A DNA stretch of 64,000 nt. Origin: Gyrodactylus bullatarudis. Taxonomy: Eukaryota; Platyhelminthes; Monogenea; Gyrodactylidea; Gyrodactylidae. The position numbers were made by a program, and so were the translations under genes. The notes below the pieces were generated by a model that was not told the DNA's origin, ran no database searches, and was given only the letters and a program-made list of their open reading frames with translations. Location: contig SSNU01000127.1 in NCBI GenBank assembly GCA_012064415.1, positions 637,152-701,151 of the forward strand, in the 5' to 3' direction. Positions 12,506-21,539 of this stretch are shown piece after piece; positions within the stretch are counted from its first letter, which is position 1, and each line of letters begins with the position of its first letter.

Positions 12506-12745
12506 TATAATAAAATTTATTAAAACTTAGGTCAATATTAGAATTCTCAGCCATGGTCATCCAAACGTTTCGACGGTGATTGTCTTCACACGCCTTCTTC
12601 AGTGGTACGAAAAGTTTGTCAAAAACAGAGTACTATTTATTTTTCCGAATCACCGTCGAAACGTTTGGATGACCATGGCTGAGAATTCTAATATTGACCT
12701 AAATTTTAATAAATTTTATTATAAAACATTTGAAATCTATTTTAA
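12506..12745. repeat. Inverted pair of PLE ends
   Basis: Two copies of one PLE terminus face each other with almost nothing between. The left copy (minus orientation) runs from about 12506 to 12630; the right copy is at 12651-12745. Both contain the word CCATGGTCATCCAAACG or its complement. The same ends flank the PLE at 25525-26345. This is the solo or internally emptied form of that element. Confidence 0.75.
12560..12608 (-). ncRNA. Hammerhead-like core in PLE end
   Basis: The minus strand reads CCACTGAAGA, then a GGCG.GTG/CAC.CGTC stem, then GAAACGTTTGG. CTGANGA and GAAA around a stem II are the hammerhead core, and ACGTT fits the very short stem III reported for PLE ribozymes. Stem I is only about 3 bp here, so activity is uncertain. 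Confidence 0.4.
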
Positions 12746-13250
12746 AGAATTAGGAATTTTCCGAAGCTAAGTAAATTCTCATCTTCATAGCTTTAGTTTT
12801 TAACTCAAATTTTGTATCAGACATTACAATTCATCTAATAAATTGATTGTTTTCCAGGAATTTTTCTGAGCAATGGAAAATGTCTCGAGGAGCATTCTCT
12901 TCAAATCATAGAGGGAAAAGGTAATACAAAACGCACAAAAGAAATCAAGATTAATTAAGATTAACATTGAGAATTAGGAAGAGGAGAAAACAAAATTAAC
13001 ATAAAAAAGTGACAATTATAATCCTTGATGCTTTTTGTGTCCACAAAAAGACAACAACAACAACATCATCATAAAATAACATCCTCGTCTGATCACTCTA
13101 TCCATCCATCTATTTGACTTTTTGATTTGGATTTCAATTGAGCTAGAAAGAAATAAAATATGTGAGAAAAACTATATGTTGATGTTGATATATAAAAATG
13201 AATATCTCTATTTTTAATCATTCTTAGTTTTCGTGGGAGATCTCTCCTCT
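12746..13250. other. No gene seen
   Basis: AT-rich DNA with a short AAC/AAT-rich patch near 13045-13075. Nothing coding. Confidence 0.4.
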
Positions 13251-13254
13251 TTAT

Positions 13255-13400
13255 CTGGCAAAGTTTAGTTTATTCAACAATTATTTTCATTTAAATCTTT
13301 AATGCATAGTGTCCAATTTAGTAATGATTTTTTAATGATTCCCTTCTCGTGACTTTCGAGAATAATCTTCAATGTTCGAAAAAAATATTTTATTGGGTCA
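13255..13400 (+). repeat. Direct repeat, left copy
   Basis: About 145 bp (words ATTTAAATCTTTAATGCAT, TTCCCTTCTCGTGACTTT) that recur with a few changes and one small deletion at 13737-13885. The copies are ~480 bp apart in the same orientation. They could be a local duplication or the ends of a small element. Confidence 0.6.
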
Positions 13401-13736
13401 GTTAATGAAATTATTTGGATTCGAGTTTTCGCTTGATCTTTGATGCAAGTTTCTTTCTGAGTTAGTCATTTGAGGTTTGACTGGTGCTACTGTAAGATAA
13501 ATACTAGCAGAAGTCTCATTAGATAGGACTGATAGTTGGTTAAGAGGGAGTCTTCTTCCTAACGACATACTCAAGCATTATTAAGGATCGTATGATAGCT
13601 CATTAGATATAGCTTGATGTTAGATATATAAGCTTAGTGTAAGTAGTTAGCATATATATATAACACATTTAAAGATAACGCGGGTTGGACGAAATGGTTG
13701 AGTGCTTACCCGGTGAAACTATAGAGCTGCTTTGAG

Positions 13737-13885
13737 GTAAACTTTAGTTTATTTGAAAATCATTTTCATTTAAATCTTTAATGCATGGTGTCCAATTTGG
13801 TAATGATTCCCTTCTCGTGACTTTTGAGAATAATCTTCAATGTTCGAAAAATGGTAGAAAATATTTAATTGAGTCACTAAAGGAT
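13737..13885 (+). repeat. Direct repeat, right copy
   Basis: Partner of 13255-13400. The hAT-type MITE at 13892 starts immediately after it. Confidence 0.6.
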
Positions 13886-13891
13886 AATCAG

Positions 13892-14477
13892 CAGGGCATC
13901 CAAAATTATGCTTTAGCATATTTGGAATATTTTTGATTATTTTCAGCCTCTGTTAATAAAGAATTTTTTAGACTATTTTGATGTCAACATGAATATAATC
14001 AGACTATTCGAATGAAAAACACAAGCCTTCTCTCATTTTGTGTATAGTAACTAATATTTACAGATCTTGTTCAGATAATGAAGGATTGTCTATAGAGTTT
14101 TTTACTTCAAATATGTTTTAGGATCATCCAATAAGAAATAAGAGCTTTTTATTCGTCACTTTCTAGTAAATAGTCTTAACATAAAATCTAAAGTTTGAAA
14201 TCTTATATTTTAATTGAAAGTTTTATGATATCTTCTGTTAAGTTTCTAAGTATATTCAAAGATCATCTAAAAATCAACAAATTTTGCCCAGAAATAGCGT
14301 TTAAGAGAAAATCTTCGATTATACAGGTTATTTATGCTAAGACTACTGATTGATTTTTTTAAATAAAGAAATTATCTCTAGCATTTTCACAGATTTTTTG
14401 GCATATAAAAAGCATATTAATGTAGAATATTTTAGAAAATATATTCCAAAAAAATTGGCATATTTTTGGATGCCCTG
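13892..14477. mobile_element. hAT-type MITE with 8-bp target duplication
   Basis: The termini are CAGGGCATCCAAAA at the left and its complement TTTTTGGATGCCCTG at the right. The flanks 13884-13891 and 14478-14485 are both ATAATCAG, a perfect 8-bp direct repeat. CAGGG ends plus an 8-bp duplication are diagnostic of the hAT superfamily. The 586-bp interior has no coding capacity, so it needs a transposase supplied in trans. The dead hAT relics at 44.5-49.1 kb show that hAT elements once existed in this genome. Confidence 0.88.
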
Positions 14478-14485
14478 ATAATCAG

Positions 14486-16110
14486 TTTATGAACTTATTT
14501 GGATACTCATGCTGTCGATACGAATGCTGAGAATTCCCTATTTTTCTCCGATTAGTTAGGGAAAAAATTATTATTTGAATTCCAATATAAAATTAGCCGA
14601 TATATATTGCCAACGATAAAAAAATTTCCGGGAGATTAAATGTGAAAAATTGGGCCAATTTTTGAATTTCGAAAATGCACCAAATTTCTTCTTTCTGAAC
14701 TTTTAAAAACCAAAAAATCCATCAATTTTTACAATATTAAGCAATAAGATGTTGTTATTTGGGATCAACATTAAAAAAAATGATTCGAATTTGGTCACTG
14801 GAGTAGAAACAAATCCTCTGGGTAAAACATCTGATACATTTTTATTTTCTGATATCCAATCCAAATAAGATTCTATGGCCGCACATAATTAACTTGAAGT
14901 ATTATATTAACTTTTTTTGATTTAAGATCCAAGTATGTCTTACTTGAGACCTAAGCTTGACTACACAAAATCTCCTCTTTAGTGTAAACTTCATTTGACA
15001 AGGACTTTTTATATCCAATGAATTTTAATCATGTTTCTATGGAATTTTGAATCAATTGATTTCTGGTCCTAGTCCCTATATGATCAGCTGATATTAGAAA
15101 AGGTCGTTGAACCGGATTCTGCTCACGTGTATTGAGTTGTTGTTCACTCGGTTGAGATCAGTTGAAGGTCAATTGTATCCATTTATTTCTATCTGATAAA
15201 TTATTATTAGTAATAATTTATTTTTAATATAAAAACTTTTACTTTATTCAGTGAAAAAATATTTAGAAAATTATTTTTCAACGTAAATCAAAGTATTTAC
15301 TATTTATAAATTTAAAATTTTCAGACAAAACAATGTAATAAATGTAATATTACAAGAATTCCTAATCAGAAAAGCATAGTTTTTATAGTTATGCTTGAAC
15401 GAGATTGAAAATAAACAATTAGTCATAACAACTATTCCAAATGTCAGTAATTTCTCCTCTGATATATTCTCTTGAGTCAAATTTAATCGAGTAAAAAGTT
15501 TGCTTCAATAATTATTATTGCCAATATGTAATGTCAATGTTATAATAATGCTTTGCATACTACTATTAAGTTCCATATGTTATAGATTAGAAGAAAAAAA
15601 TTACATTGTTTTATTCATTTTTAAACTATTTTTACCATACTGTACTAATTAGCAGTCAATTGAGCTAGCTATTGATGAGAATATATTTTTCGTTCAAGAA
15701 TTCACAATATTTGTCAAGAATATTTTTCCATGCTACACTGTAAATATTCAATCTGGTAAAATATGGAGAACTTTACAAGAAAAGTTGAATTTCTTGATTT
15801 GGGCCATTTTATTTCACTATAATTGAAATGGTTCGATTTCCCATAGAAATAAAAATAATAAGTTTCTTTAAATTTCTATGGCCAAATTATTGATTTTAAA
15901 AAATCTTAAAATATTTAAATTACTATTCGATAAATGGAATTTTTTAAAATAAGATAAATACTCCAAATCATCATTACTCGATTCTAAAATCATAAGGTTT
16001 AAAGAGCAAAGAGCTTCAAATGATATTTTCTAATTTTAGTTTTTAAAAATGATAAAAATTGTTTAATATCAGAGAGGTGTTGGGTGTCTTCTGATTTAAC
16101 CTAAGCAATA
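14486..16110. other. No gene seen
   Basis: AT-rich. 14500-14720 contains words of the dispersed GAAGATGGGAATTTATG-type repeats. No coding frame is supported. Confidence 0.4.
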
Positions 16111-16159
16111 GAGAGATTCATGAAGAAAGGCGATGCCAAGTTTGTTCAAGAATAGCGCT

Positions 16160-16195
16160 TTATTTCGTGGCATACTCATCAGCTTTTACATGCCA
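16160..16195 (-). ncRNA. Hammerhead-like motif, left end of PLE-2
   Basis: Inverted copy of the motif at 17544-17580: GGCAT stem, CTGATGA, AUGCC stem and GAAA read on the minus strand. Confidence 0.4.
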
Positions 16196-16202
16196 GATTT
16201 AT

Positions 16203-17420
16203 ATACAAAAAAAATTCCATAAAATGTCCCTAGACGACGACCCAGAGACCATCAAATTCAGACCAATCCTGGATATGAGTCAATCAGTAACACATGGAAT
16301 TGCAAAGGGACTAGATGAATTACTAAAACCAATCCTAAGAAGCAAACACAGCATCAAAGACACTTTCGAATTCTTAGAGAAAATTGAAGATATCAATTGC
16401 GTGGAAACAGGGATGCTCTCCTTAGACATCGAATCCTTATTCACAAACATTCCCCTTGAGGAAACAATAGAACACATAATTCGGAAAGTCAGAGAATCCA
16501 ATCGCAACTTCCCGCTAAGAAGCACAACTCTTAGAAGACTCATTCATCTATGCTATAAGAATGTGGTTTTCTCGTTCTATAACAGACTATACATCCATAA
16601 AGACTGTTAGTCGAATGGAAAAGATGGAGTCTGGAATACTTAGACAAACAATTAAGAGCGCAAAACACTACCACAAATACGAAGATGATATGATCCTCAT
16701 AGTAAAGAAGAACGAAAACCTAGAAGAGATTCTCAAAAAATTTAGCAAAACCCAAGGAGAAAGAGGAAAATGGGGAGCTACTGTTTTTAGACGTACAACT
16801 TTCGAGAATTGCATCGGGAGAAATAAAAAGAAGAATACACAAAAAATCCTCATTCACAGGAAAAGTATCCCACTATAATTTATTCTGTCCAAGAGAGAAC
16901 AAAAGAGGTTTGATTGTATCCATGTTTACCCGAGTCAAGCGAATAGTATCCGAAGAATTCTGGCAAGAAGAAAAAGAAAAACTAGTGGAAAACGAATACT
17001 CCATAAACTTCATCAACAATATCCTGTAATCCATGGAAGAATCTAACAATCACACACAAGATAAGGAAAAAAAACCAGAAATAAGATTATATCTACCGTT
17101 TAAAGGAGACCAGACAATCTCGATTTACATGAAAAAACTCAAAGAAAGGTTTGAAAAAACATTTCCAGACAGATCCTATACATATTTCAAGACTGCAAAA
17201 ATTTTCTCAAATCAAACGAAAGACAAGCTGGACCCACTAAAACAAACACATGTAGTGTATAAGTTCAAATTCTTCTGTAACTATATAGTATACACTAATC
17301 GACGCCTTGAAGAAAGGATAAACGAACATCTTTACCCTGGGACAACTTCGGTATGAAAACATTTGAGATTATGTCAAGAAGAAGCCTCCCCATTAAACTT
17401 TGAAATTCATTACAAGCAAC
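16203..17420 (+). pseudogene. PLE-2 RT / GIY-YIG relic
   Basis: Pieces of one PLE protein appear in order but in shifting frames: FRPILDMSQSVTHGIAKGLD, motif A (LSLDIESLFTNIPLEET), a Y.DD-like box (KYEDDMILIV), the IHRK and RVKRIVSEEFW segments, and a worn GIY-YIG end (YIVYTNRRLEERINEHL). The stretch holding motif B is deleted near 16600. Several stops and frameshifts make it non-functional. Wording is close to PLE-3 at 19893-21200, so the two belong to one subfamily distinct from PLE-1. Confidence 0.8.
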
Positions 17421-17543
17421 CAAAGGTTAGGGTCAAGGTATTGTCCGGTGATATACACACGCACTCACCTCAGATGCGGTGGACAAGAAGAAGGTCCAAT
17501 CGAATCCATTCTTTCTTAATAAGAATTTTTTGTATATAAATCT

Positions 17544-17580
17544 GGCATGTAAAAGCTGATGAGTATGCCACGAAATATAG
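17544..17580 (+). ncRNA. Hammerhead-like motif, right end of PLE-2
   Basis: GGCAT (17544-17548) pairs with ATGCC (17565-17569). The loop holds CTGATGA, and CGAAATATA follows. CTGATGA and GAAA are the invariant hammerhead core elements. In a standard fold the CTGATGA-to-GAAA gap (GTATGCCAC) gives only a 2-bp stem II, so a different or minimal fold must be considered. Confidence 0.45.
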
Positions 17581-17869
17581 CGCTATTCTTTAACAAACTT
17601 GGTATCGCCTTTCTTCATGGAAAATTGTTTAACTTTTTTTTATTTTTCAAAATAATGGTTACCCCGTAGTTTTATTGTTTGTACAAAAGAAAATTTGAGA
17701 ATAATGATTTTTTTTATAATTTTTCTTTTGATTCTAATATCGTCTTAATGGATTTTTCCAAATTTAGTATTGATAAATCTATAATTAAAAAAAAATTAGT
17801 ATTAAGTTATTTAATAAAATAGGAATTTTTTGACTGAAAAACAAAATTTAGACATGTGATTCAAGGTAT

Positions 17870-18165
17870 TTTTAAAATATCCAGGTCATGTGAAAAGTCA
17901 TACATAGGTCGGACAGAAAGAAATTTTGAGATTAGGTGTAAAGAACACAAAAAGGCTACAGGTAAATAAGTCAGCATTAGCTAAATACAGATTTTAATGA
18001 CGTAAGAAGTCTAGGAAACATATGATTTAGGAGTCTATAGAAATTAAACTAAACGAGGTTGTTATTGGTAATAAGAGGGAAATTGTTGTTGGTTAGAGTT
18101 GGTTGATTAAAGTTAAGAAGAAATCTGATTGGTTTAATGTTTTGATTGTATACACGAGGTTTTGA
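17870..18165 (+). pseudogene. PLE GIY-YIG fragment
   Basis: The plus strand encodes CEKSYIGRTERNFEIRCKEH, the YIG half and arginine helix of a GIY-YIG nuclease. After a gap it continues with ESIEIKLNEVVIGNKREIVV, a C-terminal PLE segment. The DNA of this last block (AAACTAAACGAGGTTG...GGTAATAAG) reappears as hairpin arms inside the 1507-bp repeats at 45551-45663. Broken frames; a relic. Confidence 0.6.
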
Positions 18166-18189
18166 ACATCTTAAGTTTTTTGAAAATTC

Positions 18190-18970
18190 TCACGCCAGAA
18201 GAAGAATACGACATGTATTCGAAATATTGTGAGTCCAAACTAATGCCAAAAACCAAAAACGTTTATTAGAGTAATTTGAGTTCAGTAACTTTCTATAGAC
18301 TATTCACTAATACAAACCCAAGTTTGGAGCTTAGGAATGTCTTTGCCGCTTGTTACAGAATATGACTCATTTTGTCTTGTTCTCAATTCTTAATACCAAT
18401 AGTTACATGAAGCTAAAACTTATCAAATAACTATTTACCGTACAGACATTACATAGGTGGTGGACAGACACGCAGAATTTCGCTCAAAAAAATTGTGAGT
18501 ATTTTCTGATCTTCATGTCAACTAGCTTTATTTTAATTAGGGTAATCTAAATGTTTTTTATTTTAACCCTTTCGGTGCCGAGACTTTTTCACAATTTTTA
18601 TAAAAACCAAAATGAAGATACCAAGTTATTTGTCCAAAAATATTACTAATGCAAGTTCACATTGTGGGCTTCAATTTAAACTTTAATTGATCCAGAAACC
18701 TATCAAACTGGTAGAGTTATGAAGGTTTAAAAAAATTGGAAAATGGACATATATGTCCATCGACACCGAAAGGGCTAATGTTAATTTTAATTTTTAAGTG
18801 ATGAATTATATTTCAGAGTTGTATCAGAGTTATCACTCTATAATCACAATAATTTTTATAATATAATATAGTCCTTATTTTTTCTTTTTCTACAGATACA
18901 AGCCAGAAGACAACATAGTCAGGTAGCAAGCGAACAACGTTATAGTCAATCTATGCTAAACAGTTTATAT
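18190..18970 (+). pseudogene. Broken copy of the 49.4-kb membrane-protein-like locus
   Basis: The frame EVLNILSFLK and EEEYDMYSKYC match the locus at 49350-49912 almost word for word. The block ACAAGCCAGAAGACAACATAG at 18898 repeats its third segment. The splice donor after SKYC has lost a GT, the middle segment is interrupted by the MITE at 18567-18774, and the third segment is out of frame. It is a pseudogene or a dispersed repeat copy. No function can be named. Confidence 0.5.
18567..18774. mobile_element. piggyBac-type MITE at a TTAA site
   Basis: A 208-bp element with terminal repeats CCCTTTCGGTGCCGA and TCGACACCGAAAGGG. TTAA precedes it (18563-18566) and CTAA follows. A perfect subterminal palindrome, GGACATATATGTCC, lies near the right end. 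The related locus at 49460-49500 lacks the insert at the equivalent TTTTAATTTT position, an apparent empty site. TTAA targeting and CCC..GGG ends identify the piggyBac superfamily. Confidence 0.8.
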
Positions 18971-19885
18971 TTTTTAGTTTATTTTTGTATGAATTTCAAC
19001 CTTGATCTATTAATAGAAATAGACCTGTGTTTTGTTATTCTTTCATAGGATTCTAAGTTAAACAATTTGATATCCACTAGCTCTGAATATGATTTCTTGA
19101 GTAGGGAAATACATAATTATAGTCTTATTCAAATTTCCCAATTAATTATACAACGTACTTATCATTAATTTTCCAAGTATTTTCTTCCTGCTTCTGTCAA
19201 CTTGAAGATAAGTCAACATGTTATACTGTATATTGGTAGATACAAAATTTATCCATTGATATGTTATTAAAATCATCAATCAATTGAGAAATTATATATA
19301 TTCTCATGAATAAGGAATAACACTTAAGAGACTGTTTTAAATTATATCTGTGTGTAATTATCCTAATTTTTATGTATTCTTGAATTAATACACGTAGATT
19401 TATGGATAAACTCAATGGTATTCGTTTTATAGGCCATCAATCATATTCGTTGAAGTCAGGATCATGAAATATTCAAGGAAAATTATACTGATCTGCTTAA
19501 TTTGATCTGATTTTAACACTAAATGGCACTATGTAGTTACTCAAAGCACTAAACAATAATTTCAACTGCCAAAAATAATTTTTTTATTTGTTTCCATAAT
19601 GGCGTGTAACAAAACAGTGTAGTAGTTAGAGTCTTCCTTCATCATGGTGCCTACAAGATATCTTTCGATTACGTCATTGGCAAGTAATAACTGGGTTCTG
19701 TCAGATTGAAAAATGCAATTTTTTCCTATTATCTAGTCTCTTATGGTAAAATTTAGGCATAAGATATTTAATAATAACTAATAAATTATGTGAAAATCGC
19801 TCTGGATCGGTAGATGTTGATGAAATGGAGCTAACCCTTATTTGCGGTTTATTATTTTCTAGGAAGTTCAACCCGAGCACATTTG
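18971..19885. other. No gene seen
   Basis: AT-rich; no supported feature before the truncated PLE. Confidence 0.4.
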
Positions 19886-19892
19886 TGATTAG

Positions 19893-21200
19893 TTAAACGT
19901 TGTATCCTTTGATGTAGAGGCCTTATTCACTAATGTACCATTGAAAGAAACAGTAGACTTCATTCAATACTATGTGAAACAGAATCAATCCGAGTTCAAA
20001 TTGGCAGCCAACTGGGTGGGAAAACTGCTCAACTTATGCTGCAAGAACGTGGTGTTCAGCTTCAACGAAGAGTTATATGTTCAGAAAGACGGAGTTGCAA
20101 TGGGCACCCCTTTAGGACCCCTGCTAGCTGACCTATTCCTGGCAAAACTCGAGATGACGTCACTGAAGCCAACTATCGATAAGTTTGATCATTATTACCG
20201 TTATATGGATGATACTTTTATAATCGCTAATAAGAATCTTAATGTTGATAGTTTACTAACAGAATTTAATAATGTCCACGGAAAAATCAAGTTTACAATG
20301 GAGACAGAAAATGATAACAGTTTACCTTTCCTCGACGTCAAGCTAACAAAGAACCCAGACGGCTCAATCACAAGGCGTATACACCGGAAAAACACGTTCA
20401 CAGGCAGGATGCTGAATTTCAACTCGTTCGTACCCATGAAGGTAAAACGAGGACTAGTGACAGCCCTCGCGAAACGAACCCGAAGGATAGTCTCAGAATC
20501 AACCTGGGAAGAAGAGATGGAAAAACTGATCTGCATATTCCTAAACAACGACTACCCAATCGAACTCATCAACGATAGACTCTCTCAAATGTACACCCCT
20601 AGGAAAAAGCCCAAAGAGAATGAAGGTGGAACGGTCTACATGAACCTACCATTCAAAGGGGATAAAGCATCAACACTAATTCAAAGCAAGATAAATGAAG
20701 TCTTTTCCCAAACCTACCCTGAAGGAAACTTACGAATGACCTTCCAAACTTCTAAAATGTTTACCAACAAGGCAAAAGACACGATTGACAAAACAAAGAT
20801 AAGCCATGTAGTTTACAAATTTACTTGCACTTGTAAATCCGAGTATATTGGCCAAACCAAAAGGCGTCTAGAGGATAGAATCGAAGAACACCTCTACACT
20901 GGCCAAACTGCAGTGAGAGAACATCTAAGGACATGCAAGGCAGACGTTTCCAACCAAAACTTTGAAATTATCTACAGACCAACCGGAAACAATGTTCATG
21001 CACTAAAAGCAGCTGAAGCCTATTTAATAAACCAACAAAAGCCAAATCTTTGCATCCAGAAAACCTATGTGAAACCGATTAACCTCCCCAAACCAAGGGA
21101 ACTAAGGCCCCCGGCATCCCAACCCCCCGCTAGAAAGAAGAGGAGAGAGGAAGTAGAGACGAACCAACAAATTACCGATTTTTACCAGGCAACACAATAA
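19893..21200 (+). CDS. PLE-3 RT / GIY-YIG polyprotein, 5'-truncated
   Basis: The frame is open for 435 codons from the base after TAG at 19890, starting in motif A (SFDVEALFTNVPLKET) to TAA at 21198-21200. It has motif B (GVAMGTPLGPLLADLF), the catalytic YMDD box (YRYMDDTFII), LPFLDVKLTK, then a C-terminal GIY-YIG nuclease (CKSEYIGQTKRRLEDRIEEH) and a basic tail (ARKKRREE). The N-terminal PLE region and the start of the RT are missing and there is no natural start codon, so it should not work by itself. The remaining frame has no breaks, and its codons are less AT-biased than the flanks, so truncation was fairly recent or coincided with insertion. Confidence 0.85.
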   Translation, partial: LNVVSFDVEALFTNVPLKETVDFIQYYVKQNQSEFKLAANWVGKLLNLCCKNVVFSFNEELYVQKDGVAMGTPLGPLLADLFLAKLEMTSLKPTIDKFDHYYRYMDDTFIIANKNLNVDSLLTEFNNVHGKIKFTMETENDNSLPFLDVKLTKNPDGSITRRIHRKNTFTGRMLNFNSFVPMKVKRGLVTALAKRTRRIVSESTWEEEMEKLICIFLNNDYPIELINDRLSQMYTPRKKPKENEGGTVYMNLPFKGDKASTLIQSKINEVFSQTYPEGNLRMTFQTSKMFTNKAKDTIDKTKISHVVYKFTCTCKSEYIGQTKRRLEDRIEEHLYTGQTAVREHLRTCKADVSNQNFEIIYRPTGNNVHALKAAEAYLINQQKPNLCIQKTYVKPINLPKPRELRPPASQPPARKKRREEVETNQQITDFYQATQ

Positions 21201-21441
21201 AAATCTGATAATTCTGTTTTGCACCCCTTTGTTACCAATCCCTATCTACATCCCGACTACTAAAGTATAAACAATAGTTGTAATTATAGTTAAATGCAAT
21301 TAACAAACTTGACAATCTATTCAACTTTATGATTACAAAATATTATGCTCTAACCTGGCAACAGGTTTGAGCCAATCAAGAAATGATAGAAAAGAACCAA
21401 TAATCTTTATTTCCTATTTTTTGTTGAAACCCTATATATAT

Positions 21442-21476
21442 GGCATGTATCACACTGATGAGTATGCCCGAAATAA
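21442..21476 (+). ncRNA. Hammerhead-like motif at PLE-3 end
   Basis: GGCAT...ATGCC stem with CTGATGA in the loop, then CGAAATAAAGG. It is the same architecture as at 17544-17580 with a changed spacer, showing the core is the conserved part. Confidence 0.45.
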
Positions 21477-21539
21477 AGGCCCTTATCTGTGAAAATTCTG
21501 GCATCTCCTTCTTCTTCCCTGAAATGAACTTAGCATCGG

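Larger units (their letters stand above)
16118..17622 (+). mobile_element. PLE-2, flanked by inverted ends
   Basis: The sequence at 16118-16210 is the near-perfect reverse complement of 17527-17622. The shared words include GCCACGAAATATAGCGCTAT. Between them lies a corrupted PLE coding region. The inverted rather than direct orientation of the ends is a known PLE arrangement, produced when a terminus inserts in reverse. Confidence 0.8.
19887..21535 (+). mobile_element. PLE-3, 5'-truncated
   Basis: The element enters inside RT motif A and runs through the coding region, a 240-bp AT-rich trailer and the same terminal motif as PLE-2 (GGCATG...CTGATGAGTATGCC..GAAATA). 5' truncation is normal for target-primed retroelements. 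Confidence 0.8.

Noticed and set aside
13680..13735. tRNA gene with A-box-like TGGACGAAATGG
   Set aside because: No cloverleaf can be drawn and no convincing B box follows at the right distance.
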